Assembly: GCA_963743035.1 (NCBI GenBank)
Contig: CAVUOB010000018.1
Span: 62,001 to 126,000 of the forward strand
DNA: 64,000 nt
Direction: 5' to 3'
DNA from: PALSA-911 sp963743035
GTDB lineage: Bacteria; Pseudomonadota; Alphaproteobacteria; Acetobacterales; Acetobacteraceae
Positions 45,851-57,392 of this stretch are shown one piece after another. The notes under the pieces were generated by a model. It was not told the DNA's origin. It did not search any database and was given only the letters and a program-made list of their open reading frames with translations. The translations under genes were made by a program, and so were the position numbers. Within the stretch, counting starts at the first letter, position 1. Each line of letters begins with the position of its first letter.

Positions 45851-46891
45851 CTAGGCCGCCGACCGGTGGGTTTCGCCGATCGCGGTGACCGCGCCGCTCG
45901 GCGCGAATTTCTCGTAGTAGAAATTCGCCGGGTTCACGCCCTGTTCGTCGAGCCAGGCGCGCACCGCGTCCACCATCGCCGGCGGGCCGCAGAGATAGAT
46001 GTCCACCTCGCCGCCGTTCAGGTGGCCCGGCTCGATATGGCGGGTGACATAGCCCTTGCGCGGATAGGCGGAGCCCTCCGCGGCGACGCAGCAGGCGAAG
46101 GTGAAGTTCGGGATGCGGGCGGCGAATGCCTCCAGCTGGTCCACCCCGACCAGGTCGGCGTCGTTGGTGACGCCGTAGACCAGATGCACCGGCTGCGGGC
46201 TGCCGGTCTCCGCCAGCCGGCCGAGCATCGACAGGAACGGCGCGAGGCCGGTGCCGCCGGCGAGGAACAGCAACGGGCGCTTGATCTCGCGCAGATAGAA
46301 GCTGCCGGAGGGGCCGATGAACTCCATCTTCGTGCCCGGTGCAGCACCTTCCCGCAGGAAGCTGCTCATCACCCCGCGCGGGATGTCGCGAACCAGGAAC
46401 GAAACTGCGTCCGCGCCCGGGGTCGAGCTGAAGGAATATGACCGCCGCTGGTCCGTGCCGGGGACCAGGACATTGACATACTGCCCGGGCAGGAAGGCGA
46501 GCGGGCCCATGCCCTGCAACGAGAAGGCGATGGTGCTGTCCGACAGCCGGTCCACCGATCGCAGCGTGGCCTGGAAATTCTGCCCCCGGGTCTTGCAGAC
46601 TTCGGAGGACGCGGCGATGTCGATCACCAGGTCGGTCTTCGGCCGCATCTGGCACGCGAGCGCCAGGCCCTCGGCGGCTTCCGCCTCGGTCAGCGCGTCC
46701 TCGATATAGTCGCCGCCGTCATATTCGCCCGATTCGACGCGGCATTTGCAGGTGCCGCAGGCGCCGTCCCGGCAGTCGAGCGGAATGTTGATGCCGAGGC
46801 GGTACGACGCGTCCGCGACGGTTTCGCCCGGGCGGCTTTCGATGAAGCGGGTGACCCCGTCCTCGAAGTTGAGTGCGATGCTGTATGCCAT
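45851..46891 (-). CDS. benC: Benzoate 1,2-dioxygenase reductase component
   Basis: 346 residues. The N-terminal plant-type 2Fe-2S ferredoxin has C40, C45, C48 and C80. A flavin domain with the FAD motif RRSYSFSS and an NAD domain with LFLAGGTGLAPFLSM and CGPPAMVDAV follow. It passes electrons from NADH to the Rieske oxygenase BenAB. It lies in the fixed order benA-B-C-D. Confidence 0.95.
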   Translation of the reverse strand: MAYSIALNFEDGVTRFIESRPGETVADASYRLGINIPLDCRDGACGTCKCRVESGEYDGGDYIEDALTEAEAAEGLALACQMRPKTDLVIDIAASSEVCKTRGQNFQATLRSVDRLSDSTIAFSLQGMGPLAFLPGQYVNVLVPGTDQRRSYSFSSTPGADAVSFLVRDIPRGVMSSFLREGAAPGTKMEFIGPSGSFYLREIKRPLLFLAGGTGLAPFLSMLGRLAETGSPQPVHLVYGVTNDADLVGVDQLEAFAARIPNFTFACCVAAEGSAYPRKGYVTRHIEPGHLNGGEVDIYLCGPPAMVDAVRAWLDEQGVNPANFYYEKFAPSGAVTAIGETHRSAA

Positions 46892-46933
46892 GGATTGTCC
46901 CTCGCTTCCCGTCGAATCCGGATCCGGTGGAAA

Positions 46934-47458
46934 TCAGATCTGATAGATGTCGACGACGTGATGGATGTAGTCGTTCTTCAGCACGATCTTCTTGTTCTTG
47001 ATCAGCGGCTGCGCGCCGGTGGTGTCCAGCGTGTAGAACGAGGTGCCGAAATACGTGTCCACCGTCTTGTAGCGGTAGCTGAAGGTCACCCAGTTGAAGC
47101 GCAGCCGGCATTCGCCGCCGCCCTGCTCCAGGATCTCCACATTGCTGATGTTGTGCGAGGTCCGCGGCTCGGGCAGGCTGGTGGCGCTCGACCGCTCGGT
47201 GCGGATGCGGAACACCCGATCCTCCAGTCCGCCCTTGTGGCCGTACCAGATCAGCGAGACGTCCGTCTGCGGGTTGTCGACCAGCCGGTCGTCATCGTCC
47301 CAGCACGGCATCCAGAACTCCACGTCGGGCGCGTAGAGCGCGAGCCAGGCGTCCCAGTCCTTGTCGTCCAGGAAGCGCGCCTCGCGGTACAGGAACTGGC
47401 ACACCTCCTCGAGCGAGAGAACGCGAGGCGCGGCGGTGATTTCAATCGTGACCGACAT
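46934..47458 (-). CDS. benB: Benzoate 1,2-dioxygenase small subunit
   Basis: 174 residues, within the normal 160-180 range. Ring-hydroxylating beta-subunit fold; EVCQFLYREARFLDDKDWDAWL is the family's N-terminal block and VTFSYRYKTVDTYFGTS lies in the C-terminal half. It is structural, pairing with BenA. The ribosome site TAGGAG precedes ATG 47458, 10 bp after the benA stop. Confidence 0.95.
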   Translation of the reverse strand: MSVTIEITAAPRVLSLEEVCQFLYREARFLDDKDWDAWLALYAPDVEFWMPCWDDDDRLVDNPQTDVSLIWYGHKGGLEDRVFRIRTERSSATSLPEPRTSHNISNVEILEQGGGECRLRFNWVTFSYRYKTVDTYFGTSFYTLDTTGAQPLIKNKKIVLKNDYIHHVVDIYQI

Positions 47459-47468
47459 CGCTGTTCTC

Positions 47469-48833
47469 CTACGCCTTGAGGGTCGGCTTGGCGGGGTTCG
47501 CCTCGGCGGCCAGCGCGTGCTGCATCGTGTCCTGCCAGTATTTATGCTGGATGCCGAACAGGCCTTCGTCCTCGGTGCGCACGCCGCTCATCAGCGGCTT
47601 CAGGCCGATGGTCTCGGCCGCCGCGTCGGCGCCCTCGATCCAGTGCGTCGCCCCGCGGCACATGTCGTTCCAGCGCGCAGCGCTGCCGAGATACGCCATC
47701 TGGCAGGCGCGGAATTCCTCCAGATCGTCTGGCGTCGCCATGCCGCTGGCGTTGAAGAAATCCTCGTACTGGCGGATGCGGTGCGCGCGCGCCTCGGGCG
47801 CCTCGCCCTTCGGCGCGATGCAGTAGATCGTGACCTCGGTCTTATCCACGGCGATCGGCCGGTAGGTGCGGATCTGCGAGCTGAACTGGTCCATCAGGTA
47901 GACGTTGGGATAGAGGCACAGATTGCGTGAGCGCTGGACCATCCAGTCCGCCTGCGCCTGGCCGAAGCGCGCCGTCAGCTCGTCCCGCCGCTCCCAGTTC
48001 GGCCGGTCCTCGGGGTTCGCCCAGTTGGACCAGAGCAGCAGGTGGCCGTGCTCGAAGGAGTAGAAGCCGCCGCCCTGCTTGGCCCAGCCGCCCGCGCTCA
48101 TGGCGCGGACATTGTCCACCTGCTCGGCTTCCTTGCGCCGTCCGGTGGTCGCCGCGTAGTTCCAGTGCACCGCGCTGACGTGATAGCCGTCGGCGCCGTT
48201 CTCGGTCTGCAGCTTCCAGTTGCCGTCATAGACATAGGTGGAGGAACCGCGCAGCACTTCCAGCCCATCCGGCGACTGGTCCACGATCATGTCGATGATC
48301 TTCGCCGCCTCGCCGAGATGCTCGGCGAGCGGCAGGACATCCGGGTTCAGGCTGCCGAACAGGAAGCCGCGATAGGATGCGAAGCGGGCGACCCGGGTCA
48401 GGTCATGCGAGCCGTTCTTGTTGAAACCTTCCGGGTAGCCGGCCCCCTCGGGGTCCTTGACCTTCAGCAGCTTGCCGGAGTTGTTGAACGTCCAGCCATG
48501 GAAGGGGCAGGTGAAGGTGGATTTGTTCGCCCGCTTGTGGCGGCACAGCATGGCGCCGCGATGGCTGCAGGCATTGATGAAGGCGTTCAGCTCGCCGTTG
48601 CGGTTGCGGGCGATGAAGATGGGCTGGCGGCCCATGGTGGTGGTGAAGTAGTCGTTGTTGTTCGGGATCTGGCTTTCATGCGCCAGGTAGATCCAGTTTC
48701 CCTCGAAAATATACTTCATCTCGAGTTCGAACAGCCTGGGATCGGTGAAGATGTCGCGGGCGACGTGGTGGACACCGGTTGCGGGGTCGTCTTCCAGCGC
48801 CGTGTCGATGGTATGTTGGACAGTGTCGAGCAT
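47469..48833 (-). CDS. benA: Benzoate 1,2-dioxygenase large subunit
   Basis: 454 residues from ATG 48833 with AGGAGGG upstream. The Rieske 2Fe-2S site is C89-x-H91 and C109-x2-H112 (CSHRG ... CPFHGW). The mononuclear-iron region has NGADGYHVSAVHW supplying the Asp and two His. The protein adds O2 to benzoate to give the cis-diol. It is the first gene of the seven-gene operon, so its promoter lies in the short divergent gap shared with the LysR gene. Confidence 0.96.
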   Translation of the reverse strand: MLDTVQHTIDTALEDDPATGVHHVARDIFTDPRLFELEMKYIFEGNWIYLAHESQIPNNNDYFTTTMGRQPIFIARNRNGELNAFINACSHRGAMLCRHKRANKSTFTCPFHGWTFNNSGKLLKVKDPEGAGYPEGFNKNGSHDLTRVARFASYRGFLFGSLNPDVLPLAEHLGEAAKIIDMIVDQSPDGLEVLRGSSTYVYDGNWKLQTENGADGYHVSAVHWNYAATTGRRKEAEQVDNVRAMSAGGWAKQGGGFYSFEHGHLLLWSNWANPEDRPNWERRDELTARFGQAQADWMVQRSRNLCLYPNVYLMDQFSSQIRTYRPIAVDKTEVTIYCIAPKGEAPEARAHRIRQYEDFFNASGMATPDDLEEFRACQMAYLGSAARWNDMCRGATHWIEGADAAAETIGLKPLMSGVRTEDEGLFGIQHKYWQDTMQHALAAEANPAKPTLKA

Positions 48834-48938
48834 CTGATCCCTCCTGGGCTGTGCCGCTTGCCGTTGGCGTCGGCTTATTGCGTGGGGCGACAAGGCCCTA
48901 TCCAGAACCGGCCGTCCAAGACTAAATTGGTCGGAACA

Positions 48939-48953
48939 ATACCCGGGAGGTAT
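48939..48953. promoter_or_regulatory. LysR-type (BenM/CatM consensus) binding site
   Basis: ATAC-CCGGGAG-GTAT matches the ATAC-N7-GTAT consensus known for the BenM and CatM muconate-responsive regulators. It lies in the divergent benA/LysR gap and overlaps the ribosome-binding GGGAGG of the LysR gene, so it could serve autoregulation as well as benA control. Confidence 0.7.
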
Positions 48954-48957
48954 CGCT

Positions 48958-49867
48958 CTGGAACTCCGCCAGCTCCGCTATTTCGTCGCCGTGGCGCAGG
49001 AGCGGAACTTCACCCGCGCCGCCGAAAAGCTGCACATCGCCCAGCCGCCGCTCAGCCGCCAGATCCAGCACCTCGAGGACGAGCTGGGCGTCACGCTGAT
49101 CGAGCGCGGCAGCCGGCCGGTGCGCCTGACCGATGCCGGCCGGCTGCTGCTGGAGCAGGCCTTGCAGGTGTTGGACCGGGTGGACGAGATGCAGGCGATG
49201 ATGCGCCGGCTGCAGGATGTCGAGCGGGCGCGGCTCAGCATCGGCTTCGTCGCCTCCACGCTCTACGGCCGGCTGCCGGAGGTGATCCGCCGCTATCGCG
49301 CGGCGCGCCCGAATGTGGAGATCGTGCTGCTGGAGCTCGCGTCGCTGGAGCAGATGGCGGCGCTGAAGGAGGGCCGCATCGATGTCGGCTTCGGCCGGAT
49401 CCAGGTACAGCGACCCCGCGATCGAACGGACATTGCTGCGCAACGAAAGGCTCAGCGCGGCGCTGCCATTGTTGCATCCGTTATCGGCGCGGACCGGATC
49501 GCTGAAGCTGGAGGAGCTCGCCCAGGATACCCTGATCGTCTATCCGAAGACGCCCAGGCCGAGCTATGCGGACCAGGTGCTGGCGCTGTACCGGGACCAC
49601 GGCCTGAAACCGCCCAGGGTGCATGAGGTGCGGGAACTGCAGACGGCGCTCGGCCTGGTTGCGGCCGAAAGCGGGGTCTGCCTGGTGCCGGCCTCGGTCG
49701 AGCGGTTTCGCCGCGACAATGTCGTCTATCGCCCGCTCGACGAGCCGGGAGCCGTCTCCCCGATCATCATGAGCGTGCGCAAGGGCGACAAGTCGCCCGA
49801 GCTTGCCGTCGTGCTGCGGGTCATTCGCGAGATGTATCGCAAGGAAGGAACGGTCTTCGGCGCCTGA
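48958..49867 (+). pseudogene. LysR-type regulator of the ben-cat operon (BenM/CatM type), +1 frameshift and CTG start
   Basis: The canonical LysR start ELRQLRYFVAVAQERNFTRAAEKLHIAQPPLSRQI begins in a frame whose only plausible initiator is CTG at 48958, 7 bp after GGGAGG; a GTG at 48991 would cut into the helix-turn-helix. The frame then changes near 49401: ...DVGFGRI continues as RYSDPAIERTLLRNE only if one C (49402) is ignored. With that correction the product is 302 residues, normal for the family, with the sensor domain ending at VIREMYRKEGT. Either two lesions have hit this gene, or one is a sequencing error. It is divergent from benA, the usual place for the muconate-responsive activator. 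Confidence 0.8.
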
Positions 49868-50038
49868 CCGGTCCAGGCCGTGGTGGAAACCGGCACGGGA
49901 CTTTGGTGGATGGCGCCGGTTCCGGGGGGTGCGAAAGCCTTGAATGTCGCGTCGCGGTTGGATAGCTTCCAGATGCCTTGCCATCCCGGAAATCGAGCGG
50001 CACGGCAGCCAGCGCCGTCGCTCTGACAGAGGACAGCC

Positions 50039-50590
50039 ATGAGCCAGTACAACATTGCCGTCGTTGTCGGCAGCCTTCGTCGCGATTCATTCAACCGCAG
50101 GCTGGCCAGTGCGATCGTCCGGCTGGGGCCGGCCGAGTTTTCGTTCGAGCCGCTGCAGATCAGCGATCTGCCGCTCTATGACCAGGACGACGACGCGAAG
50201 CAGGCCGCGCCCGTCAAGCGCCTGAAGGCGGAGATCGCCGCGGCGCAGGGTCTGCTGTTCGTCACGCCTGAATACAACCGCTCGGTCCCCGGCGTGCTGA
50301 AGAACGCCATCGACCATGCTTCGCGCCCCTATGGCCAGAACGCCTGGAAGGGCAAGCCCGCAGGCGTGCTGGGCACTTCCGTCGGCGTCATCGGCACGGC
50401 GCTCGCCCAGCAGCATCTGCGCAACATCCTGGCCTATCTGGACGTGCCGACAATGGGCCAGCCCGAGGCGTTCATCCATGCCACGGCCGCGCTGTTCGAC
50501 GACGCCGGCAATATCGGCGCCGGCAGCAACGCCTTTCTGCAGGGCTGGATGGACCAATATGTGGCCTGGGTGAAAAAGCACGCGGCCTGA
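50039..50590 (+). CDS. NADPH-dependent FMN reductase family protein
   Basis: 183 residues, AGAGGA before ATG 50039. Flavodoxin-like: VVGSLRRDSFNRRLA binds the FMN phosphate and VTPEYNRSVPGVLKNAIDHASRP is the family signature of ChrR/azoreductase-like quinone reductases. It probably reduces quinones, chromate or similar oxidants. It precedes a DUF2934 gene by 18 bp and the stress cluster on the other strand. Confidence 0.92.
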   Translation: MSQYNIAVVVGSLRRDSFNRRLASAIVRLGPAEFSFEPLQISDLPLYDQDDDAKQAAPVKRLKAEIAAAQGLLFVTPEYNRSVPGVLKNAIDHASRPYGQNAWKGKPAGVLGTSVGVIGTALAQQHLRNILAYLDVPTMGQPEAFIHATAALFDDAGNIGAGSNAFLQGWMDQYVAWVKKHAA

Positions 50591-50608
50591 AATCGCGGGG
50601 AACCCGCC

Positions 50609-50848
50609 ATGGAAGCCAAGCCATCGCTCGAACAGCGTATCCGGGAACGGGCCTATTTCCTCTGGCTCGCGGCTGGCCGACCGGAGGGGCAGAGCGACGC
50701 CTTCTGGGCGCAGGCGCGCGAGATCGAACTGGAAGCCAGCCGCGTCACCGAGCGGGAGCGGCGGCTGGACCAGGACGAGGAGGACAGCTTCCCCGCGAGC
50801 GACCCGCCATCGCATACCGGCATCACCGGAGAGCGGCGGGACGAGTGA
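50609..50848 (+). CDS. DUF2934 domain-containing protein
   Basis: 79 residues. IRERAYFLWLAAGRPEGQSDAFW is the DUF2934 motif; a charged tail with EEDSFPASDPPSHTG follows, a sequence common after this domain. Function is unknown. It is co-directional with the FMN reductase and ends 10 bp before the convergent lon stop. Confidence 0.85.
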   Translation: MEAKPSLEQRIRERAYFLWLAAGRPEGQSDAFWAQAREIELEASRVTERERRLDQDEEDSFPASDPPSHTGITGERRDE

Positions 50849-50858
50849 GCCTTCCGGC

Positions 50859-53159
<2,301 letters not shown>

Positions 53160-53282
53160 CGCGCCGCGCAGCGGGATCAGGATCAGCGGCTGGTTCGGAT
53201 CGCCGCCGGCCAGGGGGCTGTCCGGTTGGTTGCCAGGTTGGATTGCCGGGGGGATTGTCCGGGTGATTGTTGGGGGCGTCCA

Positions 53283-53672
53283 TCACGCGAGCTTCTTCAA
53301 GACGAGAGACAGGCAGCCATCCGCCATGGTCTTCCCGGCCAGCTGGTAGCCGCCCGGGGGCAGCCGCAGACGGCGCTCGAACCGCCCATGCGGCAGTTCG
53401 AGGCGATGCACCCGCGCGGCGGCCTGGATGTTGGGCCAGGACCGCGTGCCCATCACGATCAGTTCTCCGGCGCCGATGGCGATCTCCACGTCACCGGGCC
53501 GTACCCCGGGCAGCGCCACGATCACGTGCAGCCCGGTCTCGGTTTCCAGGACATCGATCGGCGGCGCCCAGCCGGCCGAGGTCGGGCGAAAGAACTCGTC
53601 ATGCAGCCGCTCGGCCCGCGCCATCATCGCCAGGGCTTCGGTCCACAGGATGCTGTTCGCGACACGTCGCAT
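53283..53672 (-). CDS. Hsp20/alpha-crystallin family small heat shock protein
   Basis: 129 residues, with a very strong AAGGAGG before ATG 53672. The alpha-crystallin domain runs from about 38 (PPIDVLETETGLHVIVALPGV) to 110 (FERRLRLPPGGYQLAGK). Small holdase chaperone. The stop overlaps the probable lon start, so chaperone and protease are probably translationally coupled. Confidence 0.93.
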   Translation of the reverse strand: MRRVANSILWTEALAMMARAERLHDEFFRPTSAGWAPPIDVLETETGLHVIVALPGVRPGDVEIAIGAGELIVMGTRSWPNIQAAARVHRLELPHGRFERRLRLPPGGYQLAGKTMADGCLSLVLKKLA

Positions 53673-53755
53673 GCTTCCTCCTTGCCGCTTTCGCGTGCGG
53701 CTCCACCGCTACTCGGACTATGGCGCCTTCCGGGCCGGAAAACCACGACGCCCCG

Positions 53756-54217
53756 CTATGTTTCAGCCGTGCGAATCCTGGCCGCGTTGGCCCGGACCCA
53801 GGACACGATCCCGCGCGTATCCATCGCCCCGGCGCTGCGCGCTACCGGCTGGCCGGCGGCGAACAGCATCAGCGTGGGAATGCTGCGGATCGCGTAGCGC
53901 GCGGCGAGCGCCTGCTGTTCGTCGGAATCCACCTTCAGCAGCCGGAAGTCCGGCGCCAGCTCGGCGGCCGCACGCTCGAAGGCGGGGGCCATGGCCTTGC
54001 AGGGACCGCACCAAGCCGCCCAGAAATCGACGACGACGGGAATGTCGTTGCGCGCGACATGACGCTCGAAACCGGCCGCGTCCACGCTGACCGGCTTGCC
54101 CGGGAACAGCGGCTGATGGCAATGGCCGCATTTGGCCTCGGCCGCGGGCCGGTCGGCCCGGACCCGGTTGACGGTGCCGCAAGCGGGGCAAACGATGTGG
54201 CGGGCGCTCTCGCTCAT
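53756..54217 (-). CDS. trxC: Thioredoxin TrxC (thioredoxin 2)
   Basis: 153 residues. The N-terminal zinc finger has C10-x2-C13 and C30-x2-C33, and the thioredoxin active site is W-C70-G-P-C73 in FWAAWCGPCKAM. The zinc finger separates it from thioredoxin 1. It is a cytosolic disulfide reductase, usually induced by oxidative stress. GGGAGAG precedes the start. Confidence 0.94.
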   Translation of the reverse strand: MSESARHIVCPACGTVNRVRADRPAAEAKCGHCHQPLFPGKPVSVDAAGFERHVARNDIPVVVDFWAAWCGPCKAMAPAFERAAAELAPDFRLLKVDSDEQQALAARYAIRSIPTLMLFAAGQPVARSAGAMDTRGIVSWVRANAARIRTAET

Positions 54218-54282
54218 GCTCGCTCTCCCTGGCTGCCGTGCATGGCTTCGGCAATCCCGTCTGGTTAACCGGCCGCGGATGC

Positions 54283-54810
54283 CTAGGTCGGGTGCGGGCC
54301 CGCGTGGCTCGCCTCGTACAGGAACCAGCTGCGCCGCTCGGTCTCGTCGATGAACACCTCCAGCAGGCTGGCCGTGGCCACGTCGTCCTTTTCGTCGATC
54401 ATGCCGTGCGCCTCGCGCATCCGCTTGGCCAGGGCGCCGTTGTCCTCGCGCAGTTCGGCCAGCATGTCCTGCGGCGTGACATAGGGCGCGTCATTGTCGG
54501 CAATCCGCTGATTGCGCGATATCTCGCCGATGGAGTGCAGCGTCAGCTGTCCCAGCTTGCGCACCCGCTCGGCCAGCACGTCCGTCATGGCGAAGATCTG
54601 GTCGGATTGCTCATCGAGCATCAGATGATAGTCGCGGAAATGCGGCCCGCTCATGTGCCAGTGGAAGTTCTTGGTCTTCAGATAGAGGGCGAAGACATCG
54701 GCCAGCAGCCCGTTCAGGGCGGCCGCGATGTCGTGGGTGGCGTTGGCGCCGAGGTCGGACGGTGTGGCGAGGGAAGGGTGTACGCCGCGTGTCGTGCTGG
54801 TCTTGGCCAT
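54283..54810 (-). CDS. dps: Dps family DNA-protection ferritin
   Basis: 175 residues from ATG 54810 (MAKTSTTRGVHPSL). Ferritin-like helices with the inter-subunit ferroxidase ligands in KNFHWHMSGPHFRDYHLMLDEQSDQIF, the signature region of Dps. It oxidises and stores iron with peroxide and coats DNA. The frame is open to 54927 but the ATG has AAAGGA upstream. First in the minus-strand stress cluster dps-trxC-hsp20-lon. Confidence 0.94.
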   Translation of the reverse strand: MAKTSTTRGVHPSLATPSDLGANATHDIAAALNGLLADVFALYLKTKNFHWHMSGPHFRDYHLMLDEQSDQIFAMTDVLAERVRKLGQLTLHSIGEISRNQRIADNDAPYVTPQDMLAELREDNGALAKRMREAHGMIDEKDDVATASLLEVFIDETERRSWFLYEASHAGPHPT

Positions 54811-55222
54811 GGATGGATCCTTTGCCGAAGTTCGGGGGAAGTATCGCGCCGACGGTCGATGCAAATCCAGTTTTCGATCATCATCCCTGGACCGCGCATT
54901 GATCAAGCCCGCCAGGATGCGGGGCACGGAAGTTTGCGGGGAGTAACCTTTCGCCGATGCGGGCCATCCGCCATCTCCGCTTCATCCGATGTCATGGCCC
55001 GGGACTTCCGAGGTGCCCTTACGGAAGTGTCAATGGATACTGAACCGGTTACACGTCGACCAACCGTCCGAATATGAAACCTTTGCGCGGCATCGTGTTG
55101 GGTGCGGATTTTTCTTCCCCGGCCTCTTGCGACGGTGCTAGCGTTTCTAAACAAGCCGTAAGAATGTCCGGGGCTGACCGACGCGGCTCGCATCACGTCA
55201 ACGTGTTGAGAGGAGATTGGGT
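54811..55222. other. Divergent intergenic region (dps / porin)
   Basis: About 410 bp without a convincing gene. It must hold the dps and porin promoters. Short frames here are not protein-like. The only clear element is an AGGAGA ribosome site at 55211-55216 before the porin start. Confidence 0.45.
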
Positions 55223-56747
55223 GTGCCGATCGGTCGTGCTGCGGTATTGGGGCAGTCTCGGCAGTCAAATGCAGCGATCGATGCGGTTCGGCGACGCATG
55301 CATGGCCCCTCATCGCGGTTGGCACGTTTTGGCTTCCGCTGGGGCTTCGATTGGCGTCATGTCGGGCGTCTCGCATGGCTGGGCCTTGGCGTCCTGGCAT
55401 CGCACCAGGCGGTGGCCCAGAGCGCAGACCGGCAGAGCACAGTGGAAAAGAGCGCAGCCGGGCAGAGCGCAGACGGGCAGAGCACCGTCGGGCAGCGCAC
55501 GCCCGAACAGAACTTCTCCGACTGGCTGGCGCAAGACACGATGACGGGAAACTGGGGGGGTGTGCGGACCAATCTGAAGGATCTGGGCATCAACCTGCGC
55601 GCGGCGTACACCAGTGAAACGGCGGGCAACCCGACCGGCGGCAACTACCAGGCGATCCGCTATACCCAGCAGATCGACTTCGGCGCCGATTTCGATCTCA
55701 ATCGCCTCATCGGCCTTCCAGGCGGAGGGATCAAGGTCACGCTGAGCGATCGCGCCGGCCGCAGCCTGTCGGCCGATGCGCTGGGCAATAATCTGTTTCC
55801 GGTCCAGGAACTCTACGGCGCCGGCCAGAATTTCCGACTGGCCGCGCTGCTCTACCGGCAGAGTGTTCTGGACGACAAGCTGACCTTTGAGGTTGGCTGG
55901 GCACCGATCGGGGACAGTTTCGGCAAGGACGCCCTCTATTGCGACTTCCAGAACGGCGCCATCTGCGGTCATTCGAAGTCGCTCTCGCAGAACAGCGGGT
56001 GGCATAATTTTCCGACGGGACAGTGGGGCGGCAGGATTTCTGGTCCTGCCGGCGGCCGACTACTACGTGACAACCGGCATCTATCAGGACAATCCGAACG
56101 CCGGAAACAGCAATGAGGGCTTCGATCTGAGCTTTGAGGGCGTGGGTGTTGTCGTTCCCTTCGAGGCCGGCTGGACACCTCAGCATGGCATAGGCGGAAT
56201 GCCGGGCGCGTACAGGATCGGCGGCTATTACAATTCCTCCAGCGCGCCGGATTTCTCCACGACAGTGGATGGTGTCCCCGCCGGCCTGATCGGCGCCCCG
56301 CTGATCGGACACAACGGACGCTGGGGCATGTATGTCCTGGCGTCACAGACCGTGTACCAGGAGGCCGCCAATGCCAGCCGCGGCCTGTCCTTGTTCGGCA
56401 ATTTCACCGTGGGAGATCCGCAGACCGCGAAGTTCCGGTATTACTTCGCGGCCGGCGGCGTCTATCAGGGCACGTTCCCGACGCGCGACAACGATTTTGT
56501 CGCCCTGATGGGGGCCTATGTGCGGGTCAACAACAATCTGACCAGTTACCAGGAAGACCAGAATTCGGTGTCGACCACACCGGTTGGCATCCAGACCTAT
56601 GAGAGCGTCATCGAGTTGGACTACGGGGCAACCATCACCCGATGGATGCAGTTGAGGCCCAATCTGCAATATATCTTCAACCCGGGCGCGACAGGGAACG
56701 TGCCGAATGCCTTCGTCATGGGGCTTTACGCGCATGTGGTCTTCTAG
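55223..56747 (+). pseudogene. Carbohydrate-selective porin (OprB-like), +1 frameshift
   Basis: GTG 55223 follows AGGAGA; ATG 55298 is an alternative. The signal region is LAWLGLGVLASHQAVAQS, then a low-complexity QS-rich segment and WLAQDTMTGNWGGVRTNLKDLGINL, the standard OprB opening. At 56036-56038 an extra T breaks the frame: WGGRI must continue as LVLPAADYYVTTGIYQDNP in the next frame. After that the protein runs to the C-terminal FVMGLYAHVVF, ending in Phe as outer-membrane barrels do. Without the extra base it is 507 residues, a normal size. It precedes the sugar dehydrogenase genes and would admit their substrates. Confidence 0.8.
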
Positions 56748-56858
56748 ACCGCCCCGATGCCGCCGCAGCGGCGGTCTAGCGAATGCGGCCGGCAGGCGCG
56801 CGACGCGTTCCATCCATCCTTCACGCACGGAAGATACCGCCGGATACAGGAGGGCATC

Positions 56859-57383
56859 ATGAGTCTCCGCAAGCCAGTCGCCGACCAGTCCCCCGCCGTG
56901 CCGCAGGATCCCGGGCGGCGCCTGCTGCTCACCGGGCTGGTGGCCGGCTATGCCACGTCGTTCATACCTGCGGCGCTTGCGGCGCCCGAAGCCGATGCGT
57001 CGCGCGATGCGTTTCTTGCGGTGTCGAAGATTCTGACCGGCCGCGATCGCCTCGATCCCGCCCAGGCGTCGCGGCTGTACGAGGCGCTGGTGGCCGACGA
57101 TCCGGCGTTTGCGCAGGGCGTGCAGGCATTGGCGACGACGATGCAGCAGCGCAAGATCGAGCTGTCGCAATTGCAGCATCTGCTGGATACCGAGCAGTCC
57201 CCGTTGGCGGCGCTGCCCCGGCGGATCGCTACCGGCTGGTTCGTCGGCGTCGTCGGCGAGGGGGAGCGCGCGCGCTGCGTTACGTACGAAACCAGCCTGA
57301 TGAACGTCATCGTCAGCGATCGCCTGAGGCCGCCGAGCTATTGCTACGGGGTCTACGGCAGCTGGTCGGAAAAGCCGGCATAG
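56859..57383 (+). CDS. Sugar dehydrogenase complex small subunit (sorbitol/fructose dehydrogenase type)
   Basis: 174 residues, AGGAGGG before ATG 56859. The twin-arginine signal GRRLLLTGLVAGYATSFIPAALA is followed by a small helical domain and a conserved C-terminal PPSYCYGVYGSWSEKP. This is the Tat-carrying small subunit that escorts the FAD subunit to the periplasm in SldSLC and FdhSCL enzymes. It starts a tight three-gene operon with a 9-bp gap to the next gene. Confidence 0.85.
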   Translation: MSLRKPVADQSPAVPQDPGRRLLLTGLVAGYATSFIPAALAAPEADASRDAFLAVSKILTGRDRLDPAQASRLYEALVADDPAFAQGVQALATTMQQRKIELSQLQHLLDTEQSPLAALPRRIATGWFVGVVGEGERARCVTYETSLMNVIVSDRLRPPSYCYGVYGSWSEKPA

Positions 57384-57392
57384 GGGGCAGGG

